Shown: in pieces, positions 8,760 to 15,877 of the stretch
How positions within the stretch are numbered: the stretch's first letter is position 1
Layout: each line of letters opens with the position of its first letter
DNA from: Nocardia uniformis NBRC 13702
Lineage (GTDB): Bacteria > Actinomycetota > Actinomycetes > Mycobacteriales > Mycobacteriaceae
NCBI RefSeq assembly: GCF_001613345.1
Contig: NZ_BDCE01000037.1
Span: forward strand, 1 to 37,747
Reading direction: 5' to 3'
DNA: 37,747 nt
The notes under the pieces: model-generated
What the model was told of the DNA's origin: nothing
The model's input: only the letters and a program-made list of their open reading frames with translations
Database searches by the model: none
Position numbers and translations under genes: made by a program

Positions 8760-9593
8760 ATGGCTCGCTCCGATGTCCTGGTCTCCGCTGACTGGGTCGA
8801 AGAGAACCTCAACGCCCCGGGCGTCGTCATCGTCGAGGTCGACGAGGATGCCTCCGCCTACGACACCGGCCACATCGAGGGCGCCGTCAAGCTGGACTGG
8901 AAGCAGGATCTGCAGGACCAGATCCGTCGCGATTTCGTGAACCGGGAGCAGTTCTCCGATCTGCTCGCGGCCCGCGGTATCAGCAACGACGACACCGTGG
9001 TCCTGTACGGCGGCAATAACAACTGGTTCGCCGCCTACGCCTACTGGTACTTCAAGCTGTACGGCCACCAGGACGTCAAGCTGCTCGACGGTGGCCGCAA
9101 GAAGTGGGAGCTCGACGGCCGTCCGCTGTCGCGTGACGCCGTGAACCGTCCGGCCGCCAGCTACAAGGCGAGCGAGCAGGACCTGTCCATTCGCGCCTTC
9201 CGCGACGAGGTCATCGCCGCCATCGGCACCAAGAACCTCGTCGACGTGCGCTCCCCCGACGAGTTCTCGGGCAAGATCCTGGCTCCCGCGCACCTGCCGC
9301 AGGAGCAGTCGCAGCGTCCGGGTCACATCCCGTCCGCCATCAATGTGCCGTGGTCCAAGGCCGCGAACGAGGACGGCACCTTCAAGTCCGACGCGGACCT
9401 GGCCGAGCTGTACAAGGACGCGGGCCTGGACGGCGAGAAGCAGACCATCGCCTACTGCCGCATCGGTGAGCGTTCCTCGCACACCTGGTTCGTGCTGCAG
9501 GAGCTGCTGGGCCACAAGAACGTCAAGAACTACGACGGGAGCTGGACCGAGTACGGCTCCCTCGTCGGTGCACCGATCGAGTTGGGAGCGTAA
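8760..9593 (+). CDS. cysA2: Thiosulfate sulfurtransferase, CysA2/SseA type
   Basis: Two-domain rhodanese that moves sulfane sulfur from thiosulfate to a thiol acceptor. From ATG 8760 (AAAGGA upstream) the protein is 277 residues. The N-terminal domain (about 1-135) is inactive in type, and the C-terminal domain carries catalytic Cys233 in CRIGERS. The conserved SRPGHIPSAINVPW-like segment is present as QRPGHIPSAINVPW. It is followed after five bases by the DUF1416 gene, as in M. tuberculosis (cysA2-sseC2). Despite the historical name it is not the CysA sulfate-transport ATPase. Confidence 0.94.
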   Translation: MARSDVLVSADWVEENLNAPGVVIVEVDEDASAYDTGHIEGAVKLDWKQDLQDQIRRDFVNREQFSDLLAARGISNDDTVVLYGGNNNWFAAYAYWYFKLYGHQDVKLLDGGRKKWELDGRPLSRDAVNRPAASYKASEQDLSIRAFRDEVIAAIGTKNLVDVRSPDEFSGKILAPAHLPQEQSQRPGHIPSAINVPWSKAANEDGTFKSDADLAELYKDAGLDGEKQTIAYCRIGERSSHTWFVLQELLGHKNVKNYDGSWTEYGSLVGAPIELGA

Positions 9594-9598
9594 TCAAT

Positions 9599-9904
9599 AT
9601 GTGTGCAGCACCTACCCAGGGCCAGGCCATTCCCGCCGGCGTCGATGTGGAGAAGGAAACGGTCATCACCGGCCGCGTACTGACCACTGACGACCAGACC
9701 GTCGGTGGCGCGTTCGTGCGTCTGCTGGACGGCAATGGCGATTTCACCGCCGAGGTTGTCGCCTCCGGCACCGGTGACTTCCGTTTCTTCGCCGCTCCGG
9801 GCGCGTGGACCGTGCGGGCGCTGTCGGCGTCCGGCAACGGCACCGCCGAGGTGAAGCCGGAGGGTGCGGGCATCCACAATGTGGACGTCCTCGTCGCCAA
9901 GTAA
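9599..9904 (+). CDS. sseC: DUF1416 protein, SseC family
   Basis: A 101-residue protein of the DUF1416 family that accompanies CysA-type sulfurtransferases in actinobacteria. It looks like a small beta-sandwich: ITGRVLTTDDQTVGGAFVRLLDGNGDFTAE, then TGDFRFFAAPGAWTVRALS. The third residue onward reads CAAPTQGQ, so Cys2 may be functionally important. Its biochemical role is not established. It is the last gene of the leader-controlled operon and is followed by a strong terminator 19 bases after the stop. Confidence 0.9.
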   Translation: MCAAPTQGQAIPAGVDVEKETVITGRVLTTDDQTVGGAFVRLLDGNGDFTAEVVASGTGDFRFFAAPGAWTVRALSASGNGTAEVKPEGAGIHNVDVLVAK

Positions 9905-9923
9905 GTAGCACGACCTGCGCGAG

Positions 9924-9956
9924 CGGCCCCGGGATTCGTTTTCCCGGGGCCGTTTT
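9924..9956 (+). terminator. Intrinsic terminator after sseC
   Basis: CGGCCCCGGGA (9924-9934) and TCCCGGGGCCG (9942-9952) form an 11-bp perfect stem with a seven-base loop, followed by TTTT. Confidence 0.88.
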
Positions 9957-9978
9957 CGTGCCCGGAACGAGCTGCTAT

Positions 9979-9984
9979 TAGACT
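9979..9984 (+). promoter_or_regulatory. -10 box TAGACT of a leaderless small ORF
   Basis: TAGACT is followed by seven bases and the GTG at 9992, the same leaderless arrangement seen at several other genes here. Confidence 0.6.
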
Positions 9985-9991
9985 TCGGGCC

Positions 9992-10087
9992 GTGGTTCTT
10001 GCCTTCGAGATTTTGCTGGTTGTGGTCTCCGTGCTGATCGCCTGGTTCGGTCTGTACGTGCTCTACCGGCTGTTCACCGAGTCGTGA
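9992..10087 (+). CDS. Small membrane peptide (31 aa)
   Basis: A GTG-started ORF of 31 codons encoding one predicted transmembrane helix (about residues 6-26, [20 protein letters not shown]) and a short polar tail, RLFTES. A -10 box at leaderless distance precedes it. Its TGA overlaps the GTG of the next gene (GTGA), so the two are probably co-translated. I do not recognise it as a named family. It is too short for most gene finders. Confidence 0.62.
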   Translation: MVLAFEILLVVVSVLIAWFGLYVLYRLFTES

Positions 10088-10776
10088 GCGAGCCGGCGAG
10101 CGAGAACATCGAAAACGGCGTCCTCAATGGAACGACGCCGGAATCCACCGCTGCCCGCCGCAGCGGTGATCAAGCCGTGGCTGAGGCCGTCGACAAGGCG
10201 AAATCAACCGGTGGCATGAATGTTCCCGCACTCCCCGGCCTCCCGCTGCCCGAGGACACCGCCAATCTCCGGCTGGGTCCGGATCTGAGCTCCTCCATGC
10301 TCGCGCTGCTGCCGCTGGTCGGCGTCTGGCGCGGCGAGGGCGAAGGTAACCACCCCGAGACCGGCGACTACCGCTTCGGCCAGCAGATCATCGTCTCCCA
10401 TGACGGCGGCGACTACCTCAATTGGGAGTCCCGCTCCTGGGTCATCAATGAGGACAGCAGCTACGGCGGTCCGGATCTGCGCGAGAGCGGTTTCTGGCGC
10501 GTGGGCATCGACGGCGACGACGAGGTCCTCGAACTCCTGCTGACCCACTCGTCCGGCATCGTGGAACTGTTCTACGGCCAGGCCCTCACCCAGTCCTCCT
10601 GGGAACTCGCCACCGATGTGGTGATCCGCAGCCAGTCCGGCCTCGTGGTCGGCGGCGCGAAGCGGCTGTACGGCATTGTCGAAGGCGGCGACCTCGGTTA
10701 TGTCGAGGAGCGGATCGCGGCGGACGGGGCGTTGGAGCCTCGGCTGTCGGCCCGCTTGCAGCGCTTTATCGGTTAG
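10084..10776 (+). CDS. Nitrobindin-like / FABP-family beta-barrel protein
   Basis: A 230-residue member of the nitrobindin/THAP4-like family (homologue Rv0813c). Residues 1-60 are a low-complexity extension. The barrel starts near 75 with the GxWxGxG signature as G80-V-W82-R-G84-E-G86. In heme-binding nitrobindins the C-terminal segment carries a heme-ligating His in a LxPHLxAxL context; here it reads LEPRLSARL, so that His is absent and heme binding is doubtful. The start GTG overlaps the stop of a 31-residue membrane peptide. The 3' end overlaps the convergent Uma2 gene by 4 bp. Confidence 0.87.
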   Translation: MSEPASENIENGVLNGTTPESTAARRSGDQAVAEAVDKAKSTGGMNVPALPGLPLPEDTANLRLGPDLSSSMLALLPLVGVWRGEGEGNHPETGDYRFGQQIIVSHDGGDYLNWESRSWVINEDSSYGGPDLRESGFWRVGIDGDDEVLELLLTHSSGIVELFYGQALTQSSWELATDVVIRSQSGLVVGGAKRLYGIVEGGDLGYVEERIAADGALEPRLSARLQRFIG

Positions 10777-11375
10777 TCCGCCCAGTTACGTTTCCCGATC
10801 TCCTTCAGATTGATATCAACGGCGAACGGTGCCGAAACACACAGTCTGTCGTGGAAGATGCCTGTTGGGACATAACCTTTGGTAGCTGGATCAAGTTCGT
10901 AGGTGTACACGATCGCATCCGCATCGCGGCGCTCGACCCGCCAGTAATGCTCGATTCCAGCCTTCGCGTATTTGAGGGGTTTCACCTCTCGATCCCGTTC
11001 CACCGAATCGGGGGATACCGCCTCAATCGCGAGGATGACGTCCTCCGCGAAGTAGTACGTGGATGGGTCGTCGCGGTTGAACGCCTCTTCGGTGACTACC
11101 ACAACATCCGGCTCCGGCATCTGCCGCTGGCCGAGCCGGACCGCCATCTCACGTTCGGCACGGAGACCGGACGGCACCTGTAGTTCCAGTTCCCGCTCGA
11201 ACAGAGATACGACACGGCTGTGCCACTTCTCCTGCGGGCTCACGAATATCAGGCTCCCGTCGATCAGTTCGGTGTGCCGGGGAAGACCACGCAGTTGTAG
11301 AAAGCGCTCAACAGTGAACCCCCCGACGGGGGGGATCACCCAATCCGGCCAGTCCGGCACCGGTTCAACGGTCAT
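10773..11375 (-). CDS. Uma2-family putative restriction-endonuclease-like protein
   Basis: A 200-residue Uma2 (DUF820) protein with a PD-(D/E)xK nuclease-like fold. Seen: [30 protein letters not shown] near the N-terminus, then PEPDVVVV, then [11 protein letters not shown], then [15 protein letters not shown], which supplies the expected acidic, Glu and Lys positions. The family is common in actinobacteria and cyanobacteria; its biological role is unclear. ATG 11375 lies six bases after TACGCT (11387-11382), a leaderless-type -10, so it probably has its own promoter. It overlaps the convergent nitrobindin-like gene. Confidence 0.88.
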   Translation of the reverse strand: MTVEPVPDWPDWVIPPVGGFTVERFLQLRGLPRHTELIDGSLIFVSPQEKWHSRVVSLFERELELQVPSGLRAEREMAVRLGQRQMPEPDVVVVTEEAFNRDDPSTYYFAEDVILAIEAVSPDSVERDREVKPLKYAKAGIEHYWRVERRDADAIVYTYELDPATKGYVPTGIFHDRLCVSAPFAVDINLKEIGKRNWAD

Positions 11376-11381
11376 GACCTC

Positions 11382-11387
11382 AGCGTA
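11382..11387 (-). promoter_or_regulatory. -10 box TACGCT of a leaderless Uma2 transcript
   Basis: TACGCT on the minus strand is separated by six bases from the ATG at 11375. It implies that Uma2 is transcribed independently of the structured element upstream. Confidence 0.5.
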
Positions 11388-11423
11388 ACCCCTGATCAGA
11401 GAAGACTCACCGGGAAAACGGTA

Positions 11424-11496
11424 CGGCCCCCGAGTCCTTCTGCGGATGCAACTTCACGCAGATCCCGATCGGACAGATCGGGAGACTCGGGGGCCG
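11424..11496 (-). ncRNA. Perfectly paired three-way-junction RNA element
   Basis: An outer 13-bp stem (11424-11436 with 11484-11496) encloses two perfect hairpins: 11440-11444 with 11457-11461 (5 bp, 12-base loop) and 11463-11470 with 11476-11483 (8 bp, 5-base loop). The second hairpin abuts the outer stem with no unpaired base. On the minus strand the outer stem is followed by TACCGTTTT, so it may also act as a terminator. It lies downstream of a promoter and a tiny ORF on that strand. It is not a tRNA: there is no seven-base anticodon loop or T-arm. I do not recognise a named RNA family. Confidence 0.55.
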
Positions 11497-11514
11497 GGTG
11501 ACTGCCTTGGATTC

Positions 11515-11563
11515 GCTAGGCGCTCGCGCGAAGCGGAATCCGATTGCAGCGGTAGCGCCTAGC
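11515..11563 (-). promoter_or_regulatory. Hairpin overlapping the stop codon of the 12-codon ORF
   Basis: GCTAGGCGCT (11515-11524) pairs over 10 bp with AGCGCCTAGC (11554-11563). On the minus strand the 5' arm contains the TAG stop of the tiny ORF (11561-11559). A terminating ribosome would therefore keep the hairpin open. Confidence 0.55.
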
Positions 11564-11597
11564 TGGCAGCCACCTCACGCGTCCTAGAAATAACCAT
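11559..11597 (-). CDS. Tiny ORF with extreme Shine-Dalgarno, 12 aa
   Basis: ATG 11597 opens 12 codons, MVISRTREVAAS, ending in TAG. Nine bases upstream is AAAGGAGGTG (11616-11607), a ten-base match to the 16S rRNA 3' end and far stronger than any other ribosome site in the window. A well-spaced promoter precedes it. The peptide is basic with a small-residue tail. It may be a leader peptide or the product of a dual-function small RNA. The downstream Uma2 gene appears to have its own leaderless promoter, so the unit may stand alone. Confidence 0.55.
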   Translation of the reverse strand: MVISRTREVAAS

Positions 11598-11630
11598 CTC
11601 TTGAACCACCTCCTTTCCCGTGTACAGACG

Positions 11631-11659
11631 AACTTAGTCACGGTTCGCGAACGCGGCAA
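11631..11659 (-). promoter_or_regulatory. Promoter of the tiny-ORF unit with palindromic spacer
   Basis: Minus-strand TTGCCG (11659-11654) and TAAGTT (11636-11631) are 17 bases apart, the classical housekeeping spacing. The spacer holds a perfect palindrome GTTCGCGAAC (11643-11652), an operator-like site positioned to block polymerase. Predicted start of transcription is near 11624. Confidence 0.65.
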
Positions 11660-11688
11660 CGTATTTTCTCGGACCGCGAAATCGCAGG

Positions 11689-13362
11689 TCAGGCGGGAAT
11701 AAATCGTTCGACGGAGCTGTGGCCGTCCGCGGCCACCCGGACGAGGGCGTCGGCGCGGTGGTCCGCCGGGAGTTGGTGGGTGACGACCACGACGATGCGA
11801 CCGGGGGCGACCAGACCGCTGGATTCGTCGAGCAGGCGGCGCAGCAGATCCGTGCCCGCTTCGGCTTCCAGATGTTCGGTGGGTTCGTCGAGCAGGAGTA
11901 CCCGGGCCGGGGAGAGCAGCGCCCGAGCCAGCAGGATGCGGCGGCGCTGACCACCGGAAACCGCTGCCGCACCGCCGATCAGCTCGGTGTCCACGCCGTC
12001 GGGCAGTGCGTCCAGCCAGGGTCCGGCGCCGACCGCGCGCAGAGCACGCACGGCCTCGTCGGAGGTGATATCGCCGCGGGCCACGCGCAGATTCTCGAGG
12101 ACGGTGGTGCCGAAGATATGGGCATCCTCGGCGAAGAAGGTGACACCGGGCCGCGGGGTGTCGAACAGGCCCGCCCACGCCATCAGGAGGGTGGTCTTCC
12201 CCGCGCCACTCGGGCCGGTGACAGCGATGCGGTTGCCCTCCGGCAATTTGACGAGATCCATTCGGGGGCTTTCGGATTCGCCCTGTTCGAGCCGATTGAT
12301 CCGGCGTAGCGCCGCGCGGCCATTGGTCAACGCCTGCGCGGCGGCGGGGAGAACCGCGACCGCTTCGAAGGCCGACAGCGGCAGCAGCACCATCACGGTG
12401 AGCGCCATGGGTGAGATACCGCCGGGCTCGACGGTCTGGAATCCGAGGGTGGTGACGGCAGGACCGGTGCCGTACAACACAATTCCGATGAGCAGCGACC
12501 CGAGCACGCTCACACCGATCGACAGTGGTGTCGCGGCCGCCGCCCACGCACTGCGCGAGGCGGCCCTGTCCTCGGCGGCGACCGCCCGCTGCCCGGCCAC
12601 GGTGGCGGTCGACAGTGCCGCGTCGAGCCGCCCGGCGACCCGCAGTTCCGGGGCATGATCGAGCACAGTGAGTGCGGCAGCGGTGAACTCGGTCCGATCG
12701 GACCGCACCGCCAACTCTGCCTCCCGGGCCGCCAGTGCCGAAAGCCAAGGTGCGATAACCCCGGCCACAACGAGGGAGGCCGCGAGAATAGCGGCGGCGG
12801 GCACCGAAATCGGCAGCAGCAGCCCGACCGCGAAGAGCGCCAGGATCACCGCGACGGCAATGGGTACGAAGGCCCGCACCACCACGGCCCCGAGATCGTC
12901 GATATCCCCCATGACCCGCCCGAGCAGGTCACCGCGCCGCAGCTGCGTCGGATCACCGTGCCGCGCGGCGTCTCCCGCACCCGAACCGGCGGTCGGCGGC
13001 TCGTCGACTCCGAACGTGGTGCCGCGGCGTGGGCGCCAGATATCGGCACCCGCCAATGCCCGGTACGTCGTGGTGCGCGCGGTGCTCGTCGCCCGCAGGG
13101 CCACATCGTGCGTGGCCAGCCGCTCCAGGTATCGGCACAGGCCACGCGAAATGCCCAGTGCCCGAACCGTCACCACCGCGATGGACAGATCCAGCACCGG
13201 CGGCATCTGCCAGGCCCGCGCGATGAGCCACGCCGCGAGTGCCGCGAGCCCCAACCCGCTGCCGAGGGCCAGCACGCCCCAGCCGATGGAAATCGTCATG
13301 CGCCAGCGCGACAATGCCAGCAGCTCGCGAATACGACGAAAATCGGTCAGCAACCCTGTCAT
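11689..13362 (-). CDS. cydC: Thiol reductant ABC exporter subunit CydC
   Basis: Half-transporter that pairs with CydD to export glutathione/cysteine-type thiols needed for assembly of cytochrome bd and periplasmic redox balance. The 557-residue protein has a six-helix ABC exporter domain (about 1-330) with an Arg/Gly/Asp-rich insertion near 105-145, then an ATPase domain: Walker A GPSGAGKTT (near 380), signature VSGGQRRR, Walker B LLLDEPTEHLE and an H-loop VVVVTHQLPAD. ATG 13362 is preceded by GAGGTGA. It is the last gene of cydABDC. The frame that ends on its ATG (stop 13359-13361) is not the current cydD frame, see findings. Confidence 0.93.
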   Translation of the reverse strand: MTGLLTDFRRIRELLALSRWRMTISIGWGVLALGSGLGLAALAAWLIARAWQMPPVLDLSIAVVTVRALGISRGLCRYLERLATHDVALRATSTARTTTYRALAGADIWRPRRGTTFGVDEPPTAGSGAGDAARHGDPTQLRRGDLLGRVMGDIDDLGAVVVRAFVPIAVAVILALFAVGLLLPISVPAAAILAASLVVAGVIAPWLSALAAREAELAVRSDRTEFTAAALTVLDHAPELRVAGRLDAALSTATVAGQRAVAAEDRAASRSAWAAAATPLSIGVSVLGSLLIGIVLYGTGPAVTTLGFQTVEPGGISPMALTVMVLLPLSAFEAVAVLPAAAQALTNGRAALRRINRLEQGESESPRMDLVKLPEGNRIAVTGPSGAGKTTLLMAWAGLFDTPRPGVTFFAEDAHIFGTTVLENLRVARGDITSDEAVRALRAVGAGPWLDALPDGVDTELIGGAAAVSGGQRRRILLARALLSPARVLLLDEPTEHLEAEAGTDLLRRLLDESSGLVAPGRIVVVVTHQLPADHRADALVRVAADGHSSVERFIPA

Positions 13363-13537
13363 CGCATGCTCACCTCATCGGCGTGGATGGCATCCCGGCT
13401 CCCGGCGGTCGCCCCACTGGACACCAGCTCGATTTCCGCGTCCACCCGCACCGCACCGCTATCCAGGTGCGGCACACCGCTTTCCATCCGCCCCGATGCA
13501 TCCGTCGCGGTCGCGGCATCCGCCGCGGTCGTGGCGT

Positions 13538-15874
13538 TCACGGTGTACTCACCCCCGTCATTCCGGCGCGCTTTTGGCCGGAATCCACCGAATCCAGTGG
13601 TGGTAGTCCGGTCTGCGGATCCCAACCAGAGGCACGCCGGGATGACGGGGTGCCGTTCGACGTTTCTGGACACCGTACCGATCCCTCGACACCCACCGAT
13701 CCCTCGTGGCCTGCCGATCCCTCGTGGCCTGCCGCCTCCTCGGGGCTTGCCGATCTCTCAGGGCTTGCCGACTCCTCAGTGCTTGCCGACTCCTCAGGGC
13801 TTGCCGATCCCTCAGTGCCTGCCGATCCCTCAGTGCCTGCCGATTCCTTTGGGCTTCCCGATCCCTCAGAGCCTGCCGCCGAAGCAGCGGGGTGGGCAGC
13901 ACCGCGACCGATCTCCTCGGCGGCCGAGTCATGCCGGATCTCGCTCCGATGGGCACCTGGTTCCGTTCCGCGTGCCGTGGCCCGCACCTCGACAATATGG
14001 TCGGCCACCGCCAGTACCGCCGGGCGGTGGCCGACGACGACCACGGTCGCACCGGCATGTGCGCGAGCGACCAGGGCCGCGAGAACGGCTGCCTCGCTGG
14101 TGTCGTCGAGGTGCGCGGTGGGTTCGTCGAGAAGCAGCACCTGCCGTGGTGCGGCGAGAGTCCGGGTGAGCGCGAGCCGCTGTCGCTGCCCGAGTGATAG
14201 CCCGGTGCCTCCGCTGCCGACGATGGTTTCCCAGGCGTCGGGGAGTTCGGCGAGAACGGCGTCGAATCCTGTTGCGGCGCAGGCCTCGGCAACCTGCTCC
14301 GGGCCGGCGGACGCACCGAGCAGTTCCAAGTTCTCGCGGAGGGTGCCGGGGATGAGGACGGGGCGCTGCGGTAGCCACGCGACATGGGACCACCAGTGGT
14401 CCTGGTCCAGCTGGCCGACACCGACGCCGTCCACCGAAACCTGCCCACGATCAGGGGTGATCAGGCCCAGCACCGCTTGCAGCGCGGTGGATTTACCGCA
14501 GCCGTTCGGACCCGTCAGGACGGTCACCGCACCGGACCGCAATACGGCGGACAGTGCGTCCGGTGCGGCCCCGTCGCGCGCGGCGACGGTGAGATCACGA
14601 ATCTCGATGCGGCCCACGGATTCACCGAGATCCACCGTATGGTGTCGACTGCCACCCTCGTCATCCCGCCGCACTCCACCCCCGCCATCCCGGCATGCTT
14701 TTGGCCGGGATCCACTCCTGTCCCAAGGTGGATTCCGGCCAAAAGCACGCCGGAATGACGAGGGAGTGGGCGGCACCAGGTGTTCGAGCTCAGCAGTTCC
14801 GGGGTCGTCGCGCCGCTTCGCGATAGGGCCGTCCGGCTCGGCGTCCTCCGCCTCGTCCGGATCGAGGACCGCGAAAGCCTTGTCCGCCGCGGCCATTCCG
14901 TCCTGAGCGGCATGGAACCGCTCCCCCACCATGCGCAGCGGCAGGTACACCTCGGGGGCGAGGATCAATGCGACGAGCCCGGCGTACAGGCCCATATTGC
15001 CGAAGACCAGCCGCATTCCGATGGATACCGCCACCAGCGCCACGCACAGTGTCGCGAGCATCTCCAGCACCATCGACGACAGGAAGGCGATACGCAGCGC
15101 GGACATGGTCCGGCGGTGCAGGGCGTCGCCGAGGTCGCGCACCCGGTGCGCCATGGTGGTGCGAGCCGAATCCGACGGGCGCGAATCAGATTGTCCGGCA
15201 GTGCTGTCCGCTCGACCGGTCTCCCGGCCGAGGGCGCGCAGGGTCGGCATTCCGGAGAAGAGGTCGAGCAGCTGATCCGACAGCCGGGTGGTGGCGGCCA
15301 GAATGTCCTTGGACTTTCCCTGGGTGAGCAACCCGATGAGAATCATGAAGATCGGGATCAGCGGCAGGGTGACGAAGATGATCGCACCGGAAACCCAGTC
15401 GTGCACCACGATAACGGTCAGCACCACCGGCGGTACCAGTACCGAAAGCAGCAGTGCGGGTAGATATCCGGCGAGGTAGGCGCGCAGCCCGCTCAGCCCG
15501 GAGCCGGCCACCACCGCCAGTTCGGTGCGCCTCCGCTCCAATTCGCGTGGCGACAGTTGAGCTCCGGCGGCCACCACGGCCGTCTCCAGTTCCGCCACCA
15601 CCTGCGCGCCGGCGCGATGCGCCAGCCGGGCCTGCCACCAGGTGGCGGCGGCCCGGCAGGCGACGGCGCTGGCGAAAAGCACCAGTTCGACTGTCCAGGA
15701 GCCGATATCACGACTGGCCGGATCGGTGATCACACCGGCCAGTACCCGCGCCAGGGCCAGGGCCGCGATCACGATGCAGATCGTGATCGCCAGCGATAGC
15801 GCCACACTCGCGACGAGATACCGTCGTGCCGAGTGCGCGTACCGCCACAGGCGCGGGTCGACCGGTCGTGCCAT
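13538..15874 (-). CDS. cydD: Thiol reductant ABC exporter subunit CydD with repeat insertions
   Basis: Partner of CydC. At 778 residues it is much longer than usual (about 520-570). Order: exporter membrane domain (about 1-345); a linker (about 350-420) that contains a palindromic repeat translated as SFRRAFGRNPPWDRSGSRPK (about 371-398); ATPase domain with Walker A GPNGCGKST (about 452-460), signature LSLGQRQR, Walker B VLLLDEPTAHLDD and VVVVGHRP. A roughly 130-residue C-terminal tail follows, made of hexapeptide repeats (about 667-732, GSAGTE/SASPEE type) and a second palindromic repeat, ending in VSTP. Catalytic motifs are intact. It starts three bases after the cydB stop, with weak ribosome-site evidence. 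Confidence 0.93.
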   Translation of the reverse strand: MARPVDPRLWRYAHSARRYLVASVALSLAITICIVIAALALARVLAGVITDPASRDIGSWTVELVLFASAVACRAAATWWQARLAHRAGAQVVAELETAVVAAGAQLSPRELERRRTELAVVAGSGLSGLRAYLAGYLPALLLSVLVPPVVLTVIVVHDWVSGAIIFVTLPLIPIFMILIGLLTQGKSKDILAATTRLSDQLLDLFSGMPTLRALGRETGRADSTAGQSDSRPSDSARTTMAHRVRDLGDALHRRTMSALRIAFLSSMVLEMLATLCVALVAVSIGMRLVFGNMGLYAGLVALILAPEVYLPLRMVGERFHAAQDGMAAADKAFAVLDPDEAEDAEPDGPIAKRRDDPGTAELEHLVPPTPSSFRRAFGRNPPWDRSGSRPKACRDGGGGVRRDDEGGSRHHTVDLGESVGRIEIRDLTVAARDGAAPDALSAVLRSGAVTVLTGPNGCGKSTALQAVLGLITPDRGQVSVDGVGVGQLDQDHWWSHVAWLPQRPVLIPGTLRENLELLGASAGPEQVAEACAATGFDAVLAELPDAWETIVGSGGTGLSLGQRQRLALTRTLAAPRQVLLLDEPTAHLDDTSEAAVLAALVARAHAGATVVVVGHRPAVLAVADHIVEVRATARGTEPGAHRSEIRHDSAAEEIGRGAAHPAASAAGSEGSGSPKESAGTEGSAGTEGSASPEESASTEESASPERSASPEEAAGHEGSAGHEGSVGVEGSVRCPETSNGTPSSRRASGWDPQTGLPPLDSVDSGQKRAGMTGVSTP
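13552..13650. repeat. Palindromic element copy 1, in the cydD 3' end
   Basis: Left arm begins CCCCGTCATTCCGGCG and TTTTGGCCGGAATCCAC; right arm ends CACGCCGGGATGACGGGG. The centre is longer and the right arm more diverged than in other copies. It encodes the last residues of CydD and may have shifted the original frame. Confidence 0.85.
13678..13875. repeat. Eleven 18-bp tandem repeats inside cydD
   Basis: Units of the form CCGATCCCTCRKKGCCTG run without gaps from 13678 to 13875, with most differences at a few positions. Because 18 is a multiple of three they stay in frame and encode acidic Gly/Ser/Ala/Glu hexapeptides in the CydD tail. Confidence 0.9.
14683..14764. repeat. Palindromic element copy 2, in frame in the cydD linker
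   Basis: Arms around TTTTGGCCGGGATCCAC and GTGGATTCCGGCCAAAAG, with outer arms CATCCCGGCATGC and GCACGCCGGAATGACG, enclose a 12-base centre. It lies between membrane and ATPase domains of CydD and keeps the reading frame. A partial outer-arm remnant (CCCTCGTCATCCCGCC) lies at 14655-14670. Confidence 0.9.
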
Positions 15875-15877
15875 GGT

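Noticed and set aside
11424..11496. tRNA or tmRNA
   Set aside because: The fold has three stems only; anticodon loop, T-loop and acceptor end are absent and the outer stem is too long.
13678..13875. CRISPR array
   Set aside because: Repeats are contiguous 18-mers without spacers, inside an open reading frame, and no cas gene is near.
12655..14169. 504-codon plus-strand open frame opposite cydC/cydD
   Set aside because: Shadow frame; its later part is just the 18-bp repeats read backwards (PIPRGLPIPRG-like).
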